64,000 nucleotides of DNA from CBEULR01 sp965544035. GTDB lineage: Bacteria; Bacillota; Desulfotomaculia; Desulfotomaculales; Desulforudaceae. The first letter of the stretch is position 1; the number at the start of each line of letters is the position of its first letter. The position numbers and the translations under genes were made by a program. The notes under the pieces are model-generated. The model had not been told where the DNA came from and did not search any database. It was given only the letters and a program-made list of their open reading frames with translations. The DNA is taken from positions 159,749 through 223,748 of the forward strand of contig CBEULR010000001.1 in NCBI GenBank assembly GCA_965544035.1. The letters run 5' to 3'. Of the stretch, positions 17,844 through 27,368 are shown in pieces.

Positions 17844-18524
17844 TTATTCCCGCCGCACCTCCGCAATGATGATGGCGACAACATCGGAAACAGTCTTGCC
17901 GGTAGTGTCAACGATGAAAGCGTCCGGTGCGGGCCTGAGCGGTGCAATCGGCCGCTGGCTGTCGATTCTGTCGCGCTCGATAATCTGTGCCGTCAGTTCC
18001 TCAATACTGGTATCATACCCCTGTTTTCTGAGGTCGATCTGGCGCCTGCGGGCGCGCTCTTCAGGGGACGCGGTGATAAAGAACTTCTTGTCGGCGTCCG
18101 GAAGAACAACCGTTCCGATGTCGCGCCCTTCCATAACCACACGTCCTCCGGATGCAAGCTCACGCTGTATCCCGGTCAGTATCTCTCGGACCGCAGCCTC
18201 TCGGGCATAGTAAGAAACCAGCCCGGAGATTTCGGGTCTACGAATGGCTGTAGTTACATCTTCCCCGTTCAATATTACGGTGAGTCCTGATGGCGTAGGG
18301 ATGAAGCGAATAGCCGCGTTTCTGGTGAGCGTGGACAGCTCCGGATCACTGGGTTCCACGCCGGCGCGAGACGCCAGAAGGGTAATAGCCCGGTACATAG
18401 CTCCGGTGTCGATGTAGTTATATCCAAGCAGTTCAGCCGTCAATTTGGCCACGGTACTCTTTCCGGCTCCGGCCGGTCCATCAATTGCAATAACACCCGC
18501 AGAAATGACTAAGGGCCCCCTCAC
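17844..18524 (-). CDS. cmk: cytidylate kinase
   Basis: 226 residues. It phosphorylates CMP and dCMP. The P-loop IDGPAGAGKST is at about 14-24, followed by YIDTGAMYRAIT and the MEGRDIGTVVLPDA motif, with the lid HERARRRQ-like segment (PEERARRRQIDLRKQG). The frame opens with GTG at 18524, but GAGGGGG lies inside the first codons, so a nearby non-ATG start a few residues later is equally possible. Confidence 0.95.
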   Translation of the reverse strand: MRGPLVISAGVIAIDGPAGAGKSTVAKLTAELLGYNYIDTGAMYRAITLLASRAGVEPSDPELSTLTRNAAIRFIPTPSGLTVILNGEDVTTAIRRPEISGLVSYYAREAAVREILTGIQRELASGGRVVMEGRDIGTVVLPDADKKFFITASPEERARRRQIDLRKQGYDTSIEELTAQIIERDRIDSQRPIAPLRPAPDAFIVDTTGKTVSDVVAIIIAEVRRE

Positions 18525-18614
18525 TCAATACGTCGCAGGTTATCTTCGACAAAGTTGGGCCATATCCTTTTTTATTTCATAAATTCCGCTGATTAAGCAG
18601 AGCCATTCTTACAC

Positions 18615-19904
18615 CTAGTATTGTAGACGAGCCTCATTTAATACCCGCGTGAATCCGGGGAACGAGATGCTGATTGCCTCCGCTCCTTCAATGAAGGTGG
18701 CGCCTTTGGCGGCCAGACCTGCCACCGCCATACTCATCGCTATCCGGTGGTCGCCGTGGCTGTCACATTTTGTGCCCCGCAGTTCTTTCACACCGTCGAT
18801 CAGCAAGCCATCCGGCGTCTCGTCTACCCGTGCTCCCAGGCGGCGCAGCTCAAGGGCCGTAGTGAACAGCCGGTTGGACTCCTTCACCTTCAGCTCGGAG
18901 GCGTCACGGATTACCGTTCGCCCTTCGGCCAGGGCGGCCGCAACCGCGAACACAGGGATCTCGTCGATCATCCGCGGAATTATCGCGCCCCCAATCTCGG
19001 TCGCCTTCAGACGGCTTGACCGCACCCTCACGGAGGCGGTCGGCTCTGCTCCTGATGATGCGTCCGGAATTATATCAATCTTTGCTCCCATGGAGATCAA
19101 TGCGTCCAGGATTCCGGTACGACCGGGATTAATTCCAACGTTTTCGACAGTCAGATCGCTCTCCGGAGTGATCAGGGCGGCAACGATGAAGAAGGCTGCC
19201 GATGAGATGTCGCCGGGCACGTGAATATCCCGCGGCATTAGCTTCTGCCCGGGGTGAACGAAAATGGTGTCTCCTTCCTTCTTTACTGAAACACCGAAAT
19301 CGGAAAGCATACGCTCGGTGTGGTCTCGTGTGGCAATGGGTTCCGATATCCGCGAGCAGCCGTCGGCAAAAAGAGCGGCCAGAATCAACGCTGATTTGAC
19401 CTGAGCTGAAGCGACCGGAAGCCGGTAATCAATCGGGCGCAGACCGCCGCCGCGGATGGCGAGCGGGGCAAAGGCGCCTCCCGCCCGTCCCCAGATCTTC
19501 GCACCCATCTCGGTCAGCGGCCTGACTACACGGCTCATCGGGCGTGAGCGCAGTGAGGCGTCACCCGACAGGCAGGTGAAGAACTCCTGACCGGCCAGAA
19601 TCCCCGTCAATAAACGCATCGTTGTACCCGAATTTCCTGCGTTCAGGACGTCTTCGGGCTCCTTCAGTCCGTGCAGTCCCCGTCCCTGAATGCTGAGCAT
19701 ATCGGCAGACTCGTCCACTCGGATGCCGAGCTCCTGAAAACACCGAACTGTGGCCAGACAGTCTTCGCTGCGCAAGAAATTGAAAACACGCGTTGTGCCT
19801 TCCGCCAAGGCACCGAGCATGACTGCCCGGTGGGAAATCGACTTGTCGCCGGGCATCCGGATCGTCCCGCGGAGCCCTCTTGCAGGTGCTATTTTTAGGT
19901 GCAT
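18615..19904 (-). CDS. aroA: 3-phosphoshikimate 1-carboxyvinyltransferase (EPSP synthase)
   Basis: 429 residues. It condenses shikimate 3-phosphate and PEP in the shikimate pathway. Seen: MPGDKSISHRAVMLGALA near the N-terminus, LNAGNSGTTMRLLTGILAG, and the C-terminal KVKESNRL and GDHRIAMS motifs. This arrangement matches the class II enzyme pattern. It lies 6 nt downstream of tyrA within an aromatic biosynthesis block. Confidence 0.97.
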   Translation of the reverse strand: MHLKIAPARGLRGTIRMPGDKSISHRAVMLGALAEGTTRVFNFLRSEDCLATVRCFQELGIRVDESADMLSIQGRGLHGLKEPEDVLNAGNSGTTMRLLTGILAGQEFFTCLSGDASLRSRPMSRVVRPLTEMGAKIWGRAGGAFAPLAIRGGGLRPIDYRLPVASAQVKSALILAALFADGCSRISEPIATRDHTERMLSDFGVSVKKEGDTIFVHPGQKLMPRDIHVPGDISSAAFFIVAALITPESDLTVENVGINPGRTGILDALISMGAKIDIIPDASSGAEPTASVRVRSSRLKATEIGGAIIPRMIDEIPVFAVAAALAEGRTVIRDASELKVKESNRLFTTALELRRLGARVDETPDGLLIDGVKELRGTKCDSHGDHRIAMSMAVAGLAAKGATFIEGAEAISISFPGFTRVLNEARLQY

Positions 19905-19910
19905 CTTTTT

Positions 19911-21017
19911 TTAGTCCTCCCGGCTCTTACGGACGGTCAAGCCTTCTCTGCGCAGTTCTCGGAACGCACGATCGCGCTCGGCCTCGGTCCGGAAAGCAAT
20001 GCGTACCGCTCCGGCCTCACCTTCACGCACCCTGAGTACCTCGATGTCCGCAATGTTTAAGCCCTGATGGTACAGGATGCCGGCAACCGATGCAATCGAG
20101 CCGGGGCGGTCGGAAACCGTAATTTGCAGCTCATAAAGATCCCGCAGATAACCTTTGGCCTGAGCCGGCAGCTTATTGCGAGCGTGACGCGCGTTTCGCA
20201 GCCATTCGCTCAAGGCGGCCGCATCATTTTCGCTCAGGATCCGCTCGATACGCTCAAGCTCTACACGGTAATGAACAACCATGTCCAGCAGGAAATCACG
20301 GTTGGACAAGAAAATATCCCGCCAGACTTCGGGACTGCCGGCAGCTATCCTGGTGGTGTCCCGGAAGCCGCCCGCCGCCAGCGTCAGCATACGCTCACCT
20401 TCCGGAAGCCCGGCCACGGTATTCATGATTGAGCACGCTGCCAGATGAGGCAGGTGACTGATGGCGGCGACGGTGCGGTCGTGCTCCCCGGGATCAAGTT
20501 GTATCACCCGGGCTCCAAGCCCCTCGATCATCGCCGACATTACGGCCAGAGCAGCGGGATGGGTTCTTGGGGTGGGCGTCAGGATGTAATACGCTCCCTC
20601 GAACAGATAGTGGTCGGCTGCGGCCACACCTTCACGCTCCGAACCGGTCATCGGGTGACCGCCGATAAAGTGGATATCACGCCGAACCAGTTCCTCGGCC
20701 TCGGCTACAATGCGGGCTTTGGTGCTGCCGACATCGGTCACCACCGTACCGGGACTCAGGTGGGGCAGGATGGTCTTCAGAGTGCCGGTAATCAGTCCCA
20801 CCGGGAGAGCCAGCACGACCAGTTCCGCGTCTTTGACGCCCTCCCGGGCCTCGGTTGTGTAATCGGTAACGGCGCCCATCGTGACCGCCTTGCGCAGATT
20901 GCTTTCATTTCGCCCGATGCCGGTTACCTGGCGGGCCAGTCTACGGGCAATCAGACCCATGCCCAGCGAACCGCCGATCAGTCCGACGCCGATAATTGCT
21001 ACCTTTTTAAATTCCAA
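19911..21017 (-). CDS. tyrA: prephenate dehydrogenase with C-terminal ACT domain
   Basis: 368 residues. It oxidatively decarboxylates prephenate to 4-hydroxyphenylpyruvate for tyrosine. The NAD motif IIGVGLIGGSLGMGL is at about 7-21, GGHPMTGSEREGV follows, and the catalytic His region is around AAISHLPH. An ACT regulatory domain (about 295-365, LQITVSDRPGSIASVAGIL) suggests feedback control by an amino acid. AAAGGAG at good distance supports TTG at 21017 over the frame start at 21047. Confidence 0.95.
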   Translation of the reverse strand: MEFKKVAIIGVGLIGGSLGMGLIARRLARQVTGIGRNESNLRKAVTMGAVTDYTTEAREGVKDAELVVLALPVGLITGTLKTILPHLSPGTVVTDVGSTKARIVAEAEELVRRDIHFIGGHPMTGSEREGVAAADHYLFEGAYYILTPTPRTHPAALAVMSAMIEGLGARVIQLDPGEHDRTVAAISHLPHLAACSIMNTVAGLPEGERMLTLAAGGFRDTTRIAAGSPEVWRDIFLSNRDFLLDMVVHYRVELERIERILSENDAAALSEWLRNARHARNKLPAQAKGYLRDLYELQITVSDRPGSIASVAGILYHQGLNIADIEVLRVREGEAGAVRIAFRTEAERDRAFRELRREGLTVRKSRED

Positions 21018-21053
21018 AGCGTGCCCCGCTCCTTTGCCGAAGTCCACCGGGTG

Positions 21054-22070
21054 TTATGCCAGACGGCGGCCCACGGCTTCGGCCACCGGTTTGATCTGCT
21101 GCATAAGCAGAGCAAAATTGTCGGGCGTCAACGACTGCGCCCCGTCACACAGTGCCTCGGCGGGATTCGGGTGTACCTCTACCAGTAGTCCATCCGCACC
21201 CGCGGCTACGGCCGCCCTGGCCATGGTGTTTACGAACTTCCACTTGCCAAGGGCATGGCTCGGATCGACAATCACCGGCAGATGGGACAGGTGCTTCACT
21301 ACGGCGACGGCCGAGAGGTCCAGCGTGTTGCGCGTGTAGTTTTCAAAAGTTCGAATACCCCGCTCGCAGAGAATTACATTCGGATTGCCCGAGGAAAGTA
21401 TGTACTCGGCCGACATCAACCATTCTTCAATAGTCGAGGAGAGTCCTCGCTTGAGCAGTATCGGCTTTTCCACCGACCCGAGTTCACGGAGCAGGCAAAA
21501 ATTCTGCATATTGCGTGTTCCCACTTGGATGATGTCGGCGTAACGGGCCACAATGGGCAGGGTGTTGACGTCCATAACTTCGGTCACCACGGCCAGCCCG
21601 TAGCGTTCGCGTGCCTCGGCCAGCAGTTTCAACCCCTCTTCGGCCATCCCCTGAAACGAGTACGGCGAGGTGCGCGGCTTGTAAGCGCCGCCGCGCAGAA
21701 TCGTCGCTCCGCAGGCTTTTACGCGTTCGGCTGCGGCAAACAGCTGTTCCCTGCTTTCCACGGCACACGGACCGGCCATTACGTGCACGGCTGTACCGCC
21801 GATTTCAAGATTTCCTACTTGTATCACCGTATCGTTCGGGTTGAATGCACGGCTGGCCAGTTTGTACGGCTGAAGGATGGGAACGACGGACTCGACCCCG
21901 GGAAGGGCCTCCAGGTTCATCTCACTGAGCCGCGTTTTATCGCCGATCGCGCCGATGATGGTACGCTCTACACCTTGGGAAAGGTGAATACTAAACCCGT
22001 GTTCTTGCAGCTTGGTTACCACACCATCTATTTCTATCCGGGTTACGTTATGCGTCATAATAATAATCAT
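21054..22070 (-). CDS. aroF: DAHP synthase, type I beta with ferredoxin-like N-domain
   Basis: 338 residues. It condenses PEP and erythrose 4-phosphate, the entry step of the shikimate pathway. The first 70 residues form the ferredoxin-like regulatory domain seen in Thermotoga-type enzymes. The barrel carries the MAGPCAVES, GAYKPRTSPYSFQG and DPSHALGKW motifs. The ATG at 22070 follows GGAGGG that lies in the end of hisC; the gap to the hisC stop is 4 nt. Confidence 0.95.
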   Translation of the reverse strand: MIIIMTHNVTRIEIDGVVTKLQEHGFSIHLSQGVERTIIGAIGDKTRLSEMNLEALPGVESVVPILQPYKLASRAFNPNDTVIQVGNLEIGGTAVHVMAGPCAVESREQLFAAAERVKACGATILRGGAYKPRTSPYSFQGMAEEGLKLLAEARERYGLAVVTEVMDVNTLPIVARYADIIQVGTRNMQNFCLLRELGSVEKPILLKRGLSSTIEEWLMSAEYILSSGNPNVILCERGIRTFENYTRNTLDLSAVAVVKHLSHLPVIVDPSHALGKWKFVNTMARAAVAAGADGLLVEVHPNPAEALCDGAQSLTPDNFALLMQQIKPVAEAVGRRLA

Positions 22071-22074
22071 GTGA

Positions 22075-23166
22075 TCAACCCTCCGTGAGCACTCTTTCCA
22101 GCGCCCGGATAAACTTTTCATTCTGTTCCCGGGTGCCGACCGTTACGCGAAGTTGAGTCTTGTAGCCGAAACCGCCTCTGATGATCACACCTTGCTGCAG
22201 CATTTTCTCAAACACTGTGCGCTCATCACGGCCGGCATCAAATAGAATAAAGTTTGCCTCGGACGGAATGTAGGGGATTCCCATGCGGTCGAATTCCCGG
22301 TATAGATATCGCTTTTCCCGGCTGTTTGTGCTGAGAACCTTCTGCAGGTGTTCATCGTCCCGGAGTGCGATCTCGGCCGCCGCCTGGGCCAAAGCGTTAA
22401 CATTGAACGGTTCGCGAACTCTTTCAAGTAAAGCGATGACTTCGGGGTCGGCTAGAGCGTAACCTACGCGGAGCCCGGCCAAACCAAAGCACTTGGAAAA
22501 GGTGCGTAGAACCACCACCTGGCTGTTGCCGTTCTTGAGATATTCAAGCCCGTCAGGATACTGGGGGTCTTCGACATACTCAAAGTAGGCCTCATCCAAT
22601 ACCACCAGGCAGGTATCGGGTATCTCGGCGAAAAACCGATCCATTTCAGTCCTGGTGACGATGGTGCCGGTAGGGTTGTTGGGATTGCAAATATAGACAA
22701 GTTTTGTGCGTTCTGTAACGGCGTCCCGCATTGCCTGCAGGTCAATTCTGCCGTCGCGCAACTCCACTTCGACTGCCTCGGCATTCATCATGCGGGCAAG
22801 AGGGACGTAGCGCGGAAAACTGGGCGTAGGCGCCACGATATGATCACCCGGGTTCAAGAAGGCGAGTGAAAGCTGCTGGATCAGTTCGTTAGAGCCGTTT
22901 GCCAGAATGATCCGGTCGCTGTCCACCTGGTAGCGAGCGGCCAGGGCATTCTTGAGCCGATAACTGCTGCCGTCCGGATAGAAGTGAACTCTATCCAAAG
23001 CCTCTGCCAAAGCCTTCAACGCAAGAGGCGAAGGACCGAGCGGATTCTCATTGGAGGCCAGCTTAACCACCTCGGTCAGACCGAGTTCACGCTGTACCTC
23101 TTCGATCGGCTTACCGGGTTTGTAGACGGCCAGACCGCTGATGTTTGGACGCGCCGGAGTCTTCAA
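22075..23166 (-). CDS. hisC: histidinol-phosphate / aromatic aminotransferase
   Basis: 363 residues of the class I/II PLP aminotransferase family. The PLP-lysine stretch LRTFSKCFGLAGLRVGYA, LASNENPLGPSP and the NPNNPTGT motif are clear. Its position at the head of aroF-tyrA-aroA, away from other his genes, suggests it also or mainly transaminates aromatic 2-oxo acids. AGAGAGG precedes TTG at 23166 at 9-10 nt; the frame start at 23214 lacks a site. Confidence 0.93.
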   Translation of the reverse strand: MKTPARPNISGLAVYKPGKPIEEVQRELGLTEVVKLASNENPLGPSPLALKALAEALDRVHFYPDGSSYRLKNALAARYQVDSDRIILANGSNELIQQLSLAFLNPGDHIVAPTPSFPRYVPLARMMNAEAVEVELRDGRIDLQAMRDAVTERTKLVYICNPNNPTGTIVTRTEMDRFFAEIPDTCLVVLDEAYFEYVEDPQYPDGLEYLKNGNSQVVVLRTFSKCFGLAGLRVGYALADPEVIALLERVREPFNVNALAQAAAEIALRDDEHLQKVLSTNSREKRYLYREFDRMGIPYIPSEANFILFDAGRDERTVFEKMLQQGVIIRGGFGYKTQLRVTVGTREQNEKFIRALERVLTEG

Positions 23167-23330
23167 TGATAGTCGACCTCTCTTCGTGCGTAATTTTAAA
23201 CAAAATGTTAACACTGTCGAGCAAGGTGCGCAACCACTTATTTACACCGTTGGCGGACAGCCGGCGTATTTCGCGGAAAGCTGCACCTGCCTGCTGTCTG
23301 TTGTGTGGGTGTTTCAAGGCTGATCGGCGG

Positions 23331-24452
23331 TTAGGGATTAAGCAGTTCGTTAAGAGTATCAAGGCGTTCGCTTAGGCTGGCCACCTCTATCTCTTCAAGT
23401 ACACGTGATACCCAGAGGTTTTCTTGAACGGTGGAAATTTCGTAAGGGGCAACAGGTTTGCCCTCGGCATTAAGAAGAACCCGCACATTCGGAAAGAATG
23501 AAGAGCCTTTAGGAGTATCTACGGTGACACCAATCAGGCCGCAATTGAGTTCGACGACCGTGCCGGCCGGGTATGCGGCAACATTTTCCATAAATGCCTG
23601 GACTAAGCGTGCTTCGAACCACCAGTCTCCTGCTCCCGATAACAGTTCCAACGCGTTGCAGGGGCGCTGCGCAGACCGGTAGCAGCGATCCGAAGTCAGA
23701 GCGTCAAAAACGTCCGCAATCCCGGTTATCTGGGCGAATACATCGATGTCCGAACCCTTCAGACCGCGAGGGTAACCGTCGCCGTTGTAGCGTTCGTGAT
23801 GGGCGTAGGCAATCTCGGCTGCCTCGGGGTGATCCCTGAGCATATTTCGTCCGTACGTCGTGTGCTTCTTGACTTCCTCAAACTCCTCACGAGTGAGCAC
23901 GTCGGGTTTGTTCAGGATTTGGGATGATATATGTACTTTGCCGACATCGTGTAGCAAAGCCCCCATTCCCAAGTCAAACAAACGGCTTCGCCCATATCCA
24001 AGGGTAATGCCGGTCATCACAGCCAGAACGCAGACGTTTACGGAATGGTGAAAAAGGTACTCTCCCTCGGCACGAATGTCGGTTAGATTGACGACCGAAA
24101 ACCGGTTATTCAGCAACTGGTCGATAATATCCTCGATCACCGGCACCAAAGAAGGGCGGCAGATGATGCACTGTGATTTCGAGGAGGTTGTTTCTCTGAG
24201 AAGGCCCTTGACCTGCCGCACGGCGTGCGCGCGGGTTTCTTCCGAGATCACGTCGGCAACTTCAATACCGCTTGTCAGACGGTCCTCAATGTAGATAGCG
24301 GTAAAGCCGAGCTCAATCAATCGCTCTATATAGCGGCGCGTCAACACAACCCCGGCGTTGAGGTAGACCTCGCCACTCTTTCCGTATACTCTCCTAGCCA
24401 GGCGCATACCCGGGTAAAGAAGTCTCGTCGATATCCGGCGCAAGGTGCTCAC
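23331..24452 (-). CDS. HD-GYP domain protein, probable c-di-GMP phosphodiesterase
   Basis: 373 residues. The HD-GYP core spans about 130-290. HD pair LLHDVGKVHI and the signature HHERYNGDGYPRGLKG are intact, so catalytic activity toward cyclic dinucleotides is expected. The N-terminal 120 residues and the C-terminal 80 residues have no domain that I recognise, and there is no membrane segment. It is separated from hisC by 164 bp and follows aroH closely. Confidence 0.92.
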   Translation of the reverse strand: MSTLRRISTRLLYPGMRLARRVYGKSGEVYLNAGVVLTRRYIERLIELGFTAIYIEDRLTSGIEVADVISEETRAHAVRQVKGLLRETTSSKSQCIICRPSLVPVIEDIIDQLLNNRFSVVNLTDIRAEGEYLFHHSVNVCVLAVMTGITLGYGRSRLFDLGMGALLHDVGKVHISSQILNKPDVLTREEFEEVKKHTTYGRNMLRDHPEAAEIAYAHHERYNGDGYPRGLKGSDIDVFAQITGIADVFDALTSDRCYRSAQRPCNALELLSGAGDWWFEARLVQAFMENVAAYPAGTVVELNCGLIGVTVDTPKGSSFFPNVRVLLNAEGKPVAPYEISTVQENLWVSRVLEEIEVASLSERLDTLNELLNP

Positions 24453-24462
24453 CTCATATTAC

Positions 24463-24828
24463 TTATTCGGCGAGATCAGGTCTCAGATCAATTGCTTTGC
24501 GTAGGTAAACGTGTTTAATTTCCGATTGTTTCTTGCTCGAATTGACAAGAATAAGAACCCGGATGCACATTGCCGGAGCATCGGGCACAGCTATTTCCTG
24601 GGCGCAAAGAAGGGGGACGTCGGACCATCCAAGCTTACGGGCGGCCGCGGCGGGAAAAGCGGCGTTGAGGTCGGGAGTCATCGTGAAAACGGCGCTGACC
24701 ACGTCCTCGGTATCAAGTTCGTTACGCTCCACAATAGCCCGCAGCAGTTCGGTGGTGGCCGCCAAAATCGTCTGGCGTTCATTCTCTGTTACTGTGGTTG
24801 CCCCTCTAATACCGCGGACAGGACTCAA
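24463..24828 (-). CDS. aroH: chorismate mutase, AroH type
   Basis: 121 residues, the length of the trimeric Bacillus AroH fold. It rearranges chorismate to prephenate, the substrate of TyrA encoded nearby. Seen: VRGIRGATTV at the N-terminus with the active-site Arg, SAVFTMTPDLNAAFPA and the VLILVNS strand. TTG at 24828 is supported by AAGGAGG with 7-nt spacing; the longer frame (24858) would overlap the neighbour. Confidence 0.95.
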   Translation of the reverse strand: MSPVRGIRGATTVTENERQTILAATTELLRAIVERNELDTEDVVSAVFTMTPDLNAAFPAAAARKLGWSDVPLLCAQEIAVPDAPAMCIRVLILVNSSKKQSEIKHVYLRKAIDLRPDLAE

Positions 24829-24854
24829 GCTTTGGCCTCCTTCTCGGAAGACGC

Positions 24855-25310
24855 TCACCGGCTGTACTTACGCTCTACCCACTCTCTGACCTGACGGATT
24901 TCTTCGTGAACCTTGAAAAACATCCGTTCAATCTCAAATCTGGACAAGGTCAGATTGGGGGGGGCGATAATCTCGATTCGGCGGAACTCCTCACGCGATA
25001 TGAAGCGCAGGACACTTTCCAAAGCATCAGAAACTATGGTCAATTCCACCGGGGCATAGGCTACTTCAGCATTAATCGACTCATCGTAGACGGTATAGAT
25101 CTGTCCGCCCATATCGATATCTTCAATTTGGATTCCCTGGACGGGTACATTGCGCAGAAGGGCAACGTGCTGCTCACGTATTTCCTCCGCTACCTTATCG
25201 GTGGGCTTTGTGCCGAAAAGAAAACGCCCGCGGCGGGACATTCCTCTGAAGTCAAGCCTTATCTTTGCTCGAAACTGACCGTCTGCCATACTGCCTGTGA
25301 CTCGGTTCAT
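24855..25310 (-). CDS. conserved hypothetical protein
   Basis: 151 residues, soluble, no known domain. The sequence has alternating beta-strand and helix character with an acidic middle and ends in a helix with IRQVREWVERKYSR. The start is ATG 25310 with AGGGGGG 12 nt upstream. It lies between the pseudouridine synthase and aroH genes. No function can be assigned. Confidence 0.6.
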   Translation of the reverse strand: MNRVTGSMADGQFRAKIRLDFRGMSRRGRFLFGTKPTDKVAEEIREQHVALLRNVPVQGIQIEDIDMGGQIYTVYDESINAEVAYAPVELTIVSDALESVLRFISREEFRRIEIIAPPNLTLSRFEIERMFFKVHEEIRQVREWVERKYSR

Positions 25311-25379
25311 TACCGCGGACTTCCCCCCTACCGAATCTTGTCATGGAACAGCAATTCTACTCGAAAGCGTGAAATCCTG

Positions 25380-26111
25380 CTAATGCTTTTGATTTCGAAA
25401 CGCCCGGCGCAGCGCGTTGACTTCTTTTTCGCTGAGTAATCGATAGGACCCGGGTTTCATGCCGCGGAGCCTGATATCTCCGATACGGGTTCGTTTCAGC
25501 CTGATGACGGGGTGTCCGACTGCTTCCCACATGCGCCGGATCAGACGATTGCGTCCCTCGTGAATGGTCATTTCGAGCAGCGTCTTTTCAATGCAACTGC
25601 GCAGCACGCGAATATCGGCCGGCATTGTCGGACCGTCGTCCAATTCGATGCCCTGCCGCAGAAGGCTTATGACGTCGGAGCTCGGCCGGCCCTCCACCTG
25701 AACCTGATAGGTTTTCGGGACCCGAAACTTTGGATGGGTCAATTTGTACGACAGATCACCATCGTTGGTAAGGAGCAGCAGACCCTCCGAATCGTAATCC
25801 AGACGGCCTACTGGATAAACCCGCTGCGGGAAGTCACCGATCAGGTCGGTCACCTTGCGCCGATTCTGCGGGTCACTGGTGGTGGTAACGTAGCCGCGGG
25901 GCTTGTACAGCGCAAGGTAAACCGGTTTTTCCGCGCGGATTGGTTTTCCGTCAACCAAGATTCTGTCGCGGACGGGGTCGACCTTTGTACCCAGTTCACG
26001 AACCACCCTGGAATTGACCGAAACTCTGCCGTCTTCAATCAGGGCCTCGCACTGCCGCCTTGAAGCTATTCCGGCACGGGCGAGAACCTTCTGCAGTCTT
26101 TCTTGAGCCAT
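25380..26111 (-). CDS. rluB: ribosomal large-subunit pseudouridine synthase (RluB/RsuA family)
   Basis: 243 residues. The N-terminal S4-like RNA-binding domain (ERLQKVLARAGIASRRQCEALI) is followed by the RsuA catalytic domain with the catalytic Asp in PVGRLDYDSEGLLLLTNDGDL. Firmicute members of this type modify 23S rRNA near position 2605; the target here is inferred. The ATG at 26111 has GAGGTGG upstream. Downstream of spmB-spmA, which matches the usual clostridial order. Confidence 0.94.
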   Translation of the reverse strand: MAQERLQKVLARAGIASRRQCEALIEDGRVSVNSRVVRELGTKVDPVRDRILVDGKPIRAEKPVYLALYKPRGYVTTTSDPQNRRKVTDLIGDFPQRVYPVGRLDYDSEGLLLLTNDGDLSYKLTHPKFRVPKTYQVQVEGRPSSDVISLLRQGIELDDGPTMPADIRVLRSCIEKTLLEMTIHEGRNRLIRRMWEAVGHPVIRLKRTRIGDIRLRGMKPGSYRLLSEKEVNALRRAFRNQKH

Positions 26112-26130
26112 AGAAAATCCACCTCTGATA

Positions 26131-26667
26131 TCAGACCGCATAGATTAACGATACGATGAAGATCGAAGCAAACAAGGTGGTGAGGTCGGCGGTGAGCCCG
26201 GAAGCTACGGCGTAGCGGTACTTTCGAATGCCGACCGAGCCGAAGTACAGGGTCAGCACGTAAAAAGTGGTATCACTTGTACCCTGCATCGTGGATACCA
26301 GAAAGCCGATCAGGCTGTCCGGACCGTGCTCTTCGATCAGCTCCGAGGCTATTCCGAGAGCCGCCCCTCCCGACAGCGGACGCATCACCGCGTGCGGGAG
26401 TACTTCCGCGGGTGCCCCGATGAGCTTAAAAACTGGGGAGACAACGGCCACCATAATGTCCATCGCGCCCGAAGCCCTGAAAATGGTGATAGCTACGATC
26501 ATGGCCACCAGATACGGGATCAGCTTGACGGCGATCTCGAACCCCTGTTCGGCCCCTTCCACGAATGATTCAAACACCCGCACGCGTCTGACAAAGGCGG
26601 CGAGGAGCACGGCCGTAATAAAGACGGGGATCACCCATTTGGATACTGCGCCCACTATATCCAGCAT
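26131..26667 (-). CDS. spmB: spore maturation protein B
   Basis: 178 residues, integral membrane protein with about five helices and the nucleoside-recognition (gate) fold. The motifs FRASGAMDIM and GTSDTTFYVLTLYFG are characteristic. SpmA and SpmB are required for spore core dehydration. It starts 2 nt after the spmA stop, so it is co-translated. Confidence 0.95.
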   Translation of the reverse strand: MLDIVGAVSKWVIPVFITAVLLAAFVRRVRVFESFVEGAEQGFEIAVKLIPYLVAMIVAITIFRASGAMDIMVAVVSPVFKLIGAPAEVLPHAVMRPLSGGAALGIASELIEEHGPDSLIGFLVSTMQGTSDTTFYVLTLYFGSVGIRKYRYAVASGLTADLTTLFASIFIVSLIYAV

Positions 26668-26669
26668 AC

Positions 26670-27260
26670 CTAATCACCCCGCGCTCTGTAAAGGCGGCGG
26701 AAGAAACGATCGGCCAGGATGGCGGCCGTCATTCCGCAGCCGGTGGCGAAAATGGTCGGTCCGACTACGGCGGTCGGATCGCTGGACCCGTACAGGGCTC
26801 GAATGCCGATGATTACGGATGGAATAAGCGTGATGCAGCCCGTATTCAGGGCCAGGAAGGTACACATTGCGTCCGAGGCGCGATCGGGGCACGGGTTGAG
26901 CTTCTGAAGCTCACGCATGGCGATCAGCCCCATCGGAGTCGCGGCGCTGCCCAGGCCCATGATATTGGCGCTGAGATTCATTACGATTGCTCCTACCGCC
27001 GGATGATCCTTGGGAACGCTCGGGAAGAGCAACCTGACCAGAGGACGGACCAAGAATGCCAGTGCCCGGACAAGGCCGGCCTGTTCGGCGATTTTCATTA
27101 TGCCCAACCAGAAGGCCATAATGGCGATCAGCCCAAACGCGGTTGTAACCGCGGTCTGCGCCCCCTCGAGTGCAGCGGTTGTCACCACCTCAATCCGGCC
27201 GTTCCAGGCGGCGGTCAACACACCCAGGATGATCATGGACAGCCAGATGTAGTTTACCAT
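26670..27260 (-). CDS. spmA: spore maturation protein A
   Basis: 196 residues, the partner of SpmB and likewise a gate-fold membrane protein. Recognisable: MNLSANIMGLGSAATPMGL and FLALNTGCITLIPS. GGGGGAAG lies before GTG 27263 / ATG 27260; the ATG has the better spacing. A near-perfect 9-bp inverted repeat lies just upstream of the ribosome binding site. Confidence 0.95.
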   Translation of the reverse strand: MVNYIWLSMIILGVLTAAWNGRIEVVTTAALEGAQTAVTTAFGLIAIMAFWLGIMKIAEQAGLVRALAFLVRPLVRLLFPSVPKDHPAVGAIVMNLSANIMGLGSAATPMGLIAMRELQKLNPCPDRASDAMCTFLALNTGCITLIPSVIIGIRALYGSSDPTAVVGPTIFATGCGMTAAILADRFFRRLYRARGD

Positions 27261-27270
27261 CACACTTCCC

Positions 27271-27300
27271 CCTCATAAGCTTCCGTAACAACTTATGAGG
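27271..27300. repeat. 9-bp inverted repeat upstream of spmA
   Basis: CCTCATAAG at 27271-27279 pairs with CTTATGAGG at 27292-27300, with a 12-nt loop. It has no T-run on either side, so it may be an operator or an mRNA hairpin that includes the spmA leader. Confidence 0.5.
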
Positions 27301-27343
27301 ACAAAGATAACGGTATTACAGAGGGCACTTGAGCAAAAAGGGC

Positions 27344-27368
27344 AAAAAAATAGGGGGTTGCCCCCCTA
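27344..27368 (-). terminator. terminator overlapping the gerW stop codon
   Basis: On the minus strand TAGGGGG and CCCCCTA arms (27351-27357 / 27362-27368) with a 4-nt loop are followed by seven T. The stem begins with the gerW stop codon. Confidence 0.85.

Noticed and set aside
20445..21188. 247-residue plus-strand ORF
   Set aside because: Antisense shadow of tyrA and aroF; low-complexity composition and no ribosome binding site.
21255..22088. 277-residue plus-strand ORF
   Set aside because: Antisense to aroF, no recognisable domain.
23167..23330. T-box leader before hisC-aroF-tyrA-aroA
   Set aside because: The conserved T-box stretch was not found in the 164 bp.
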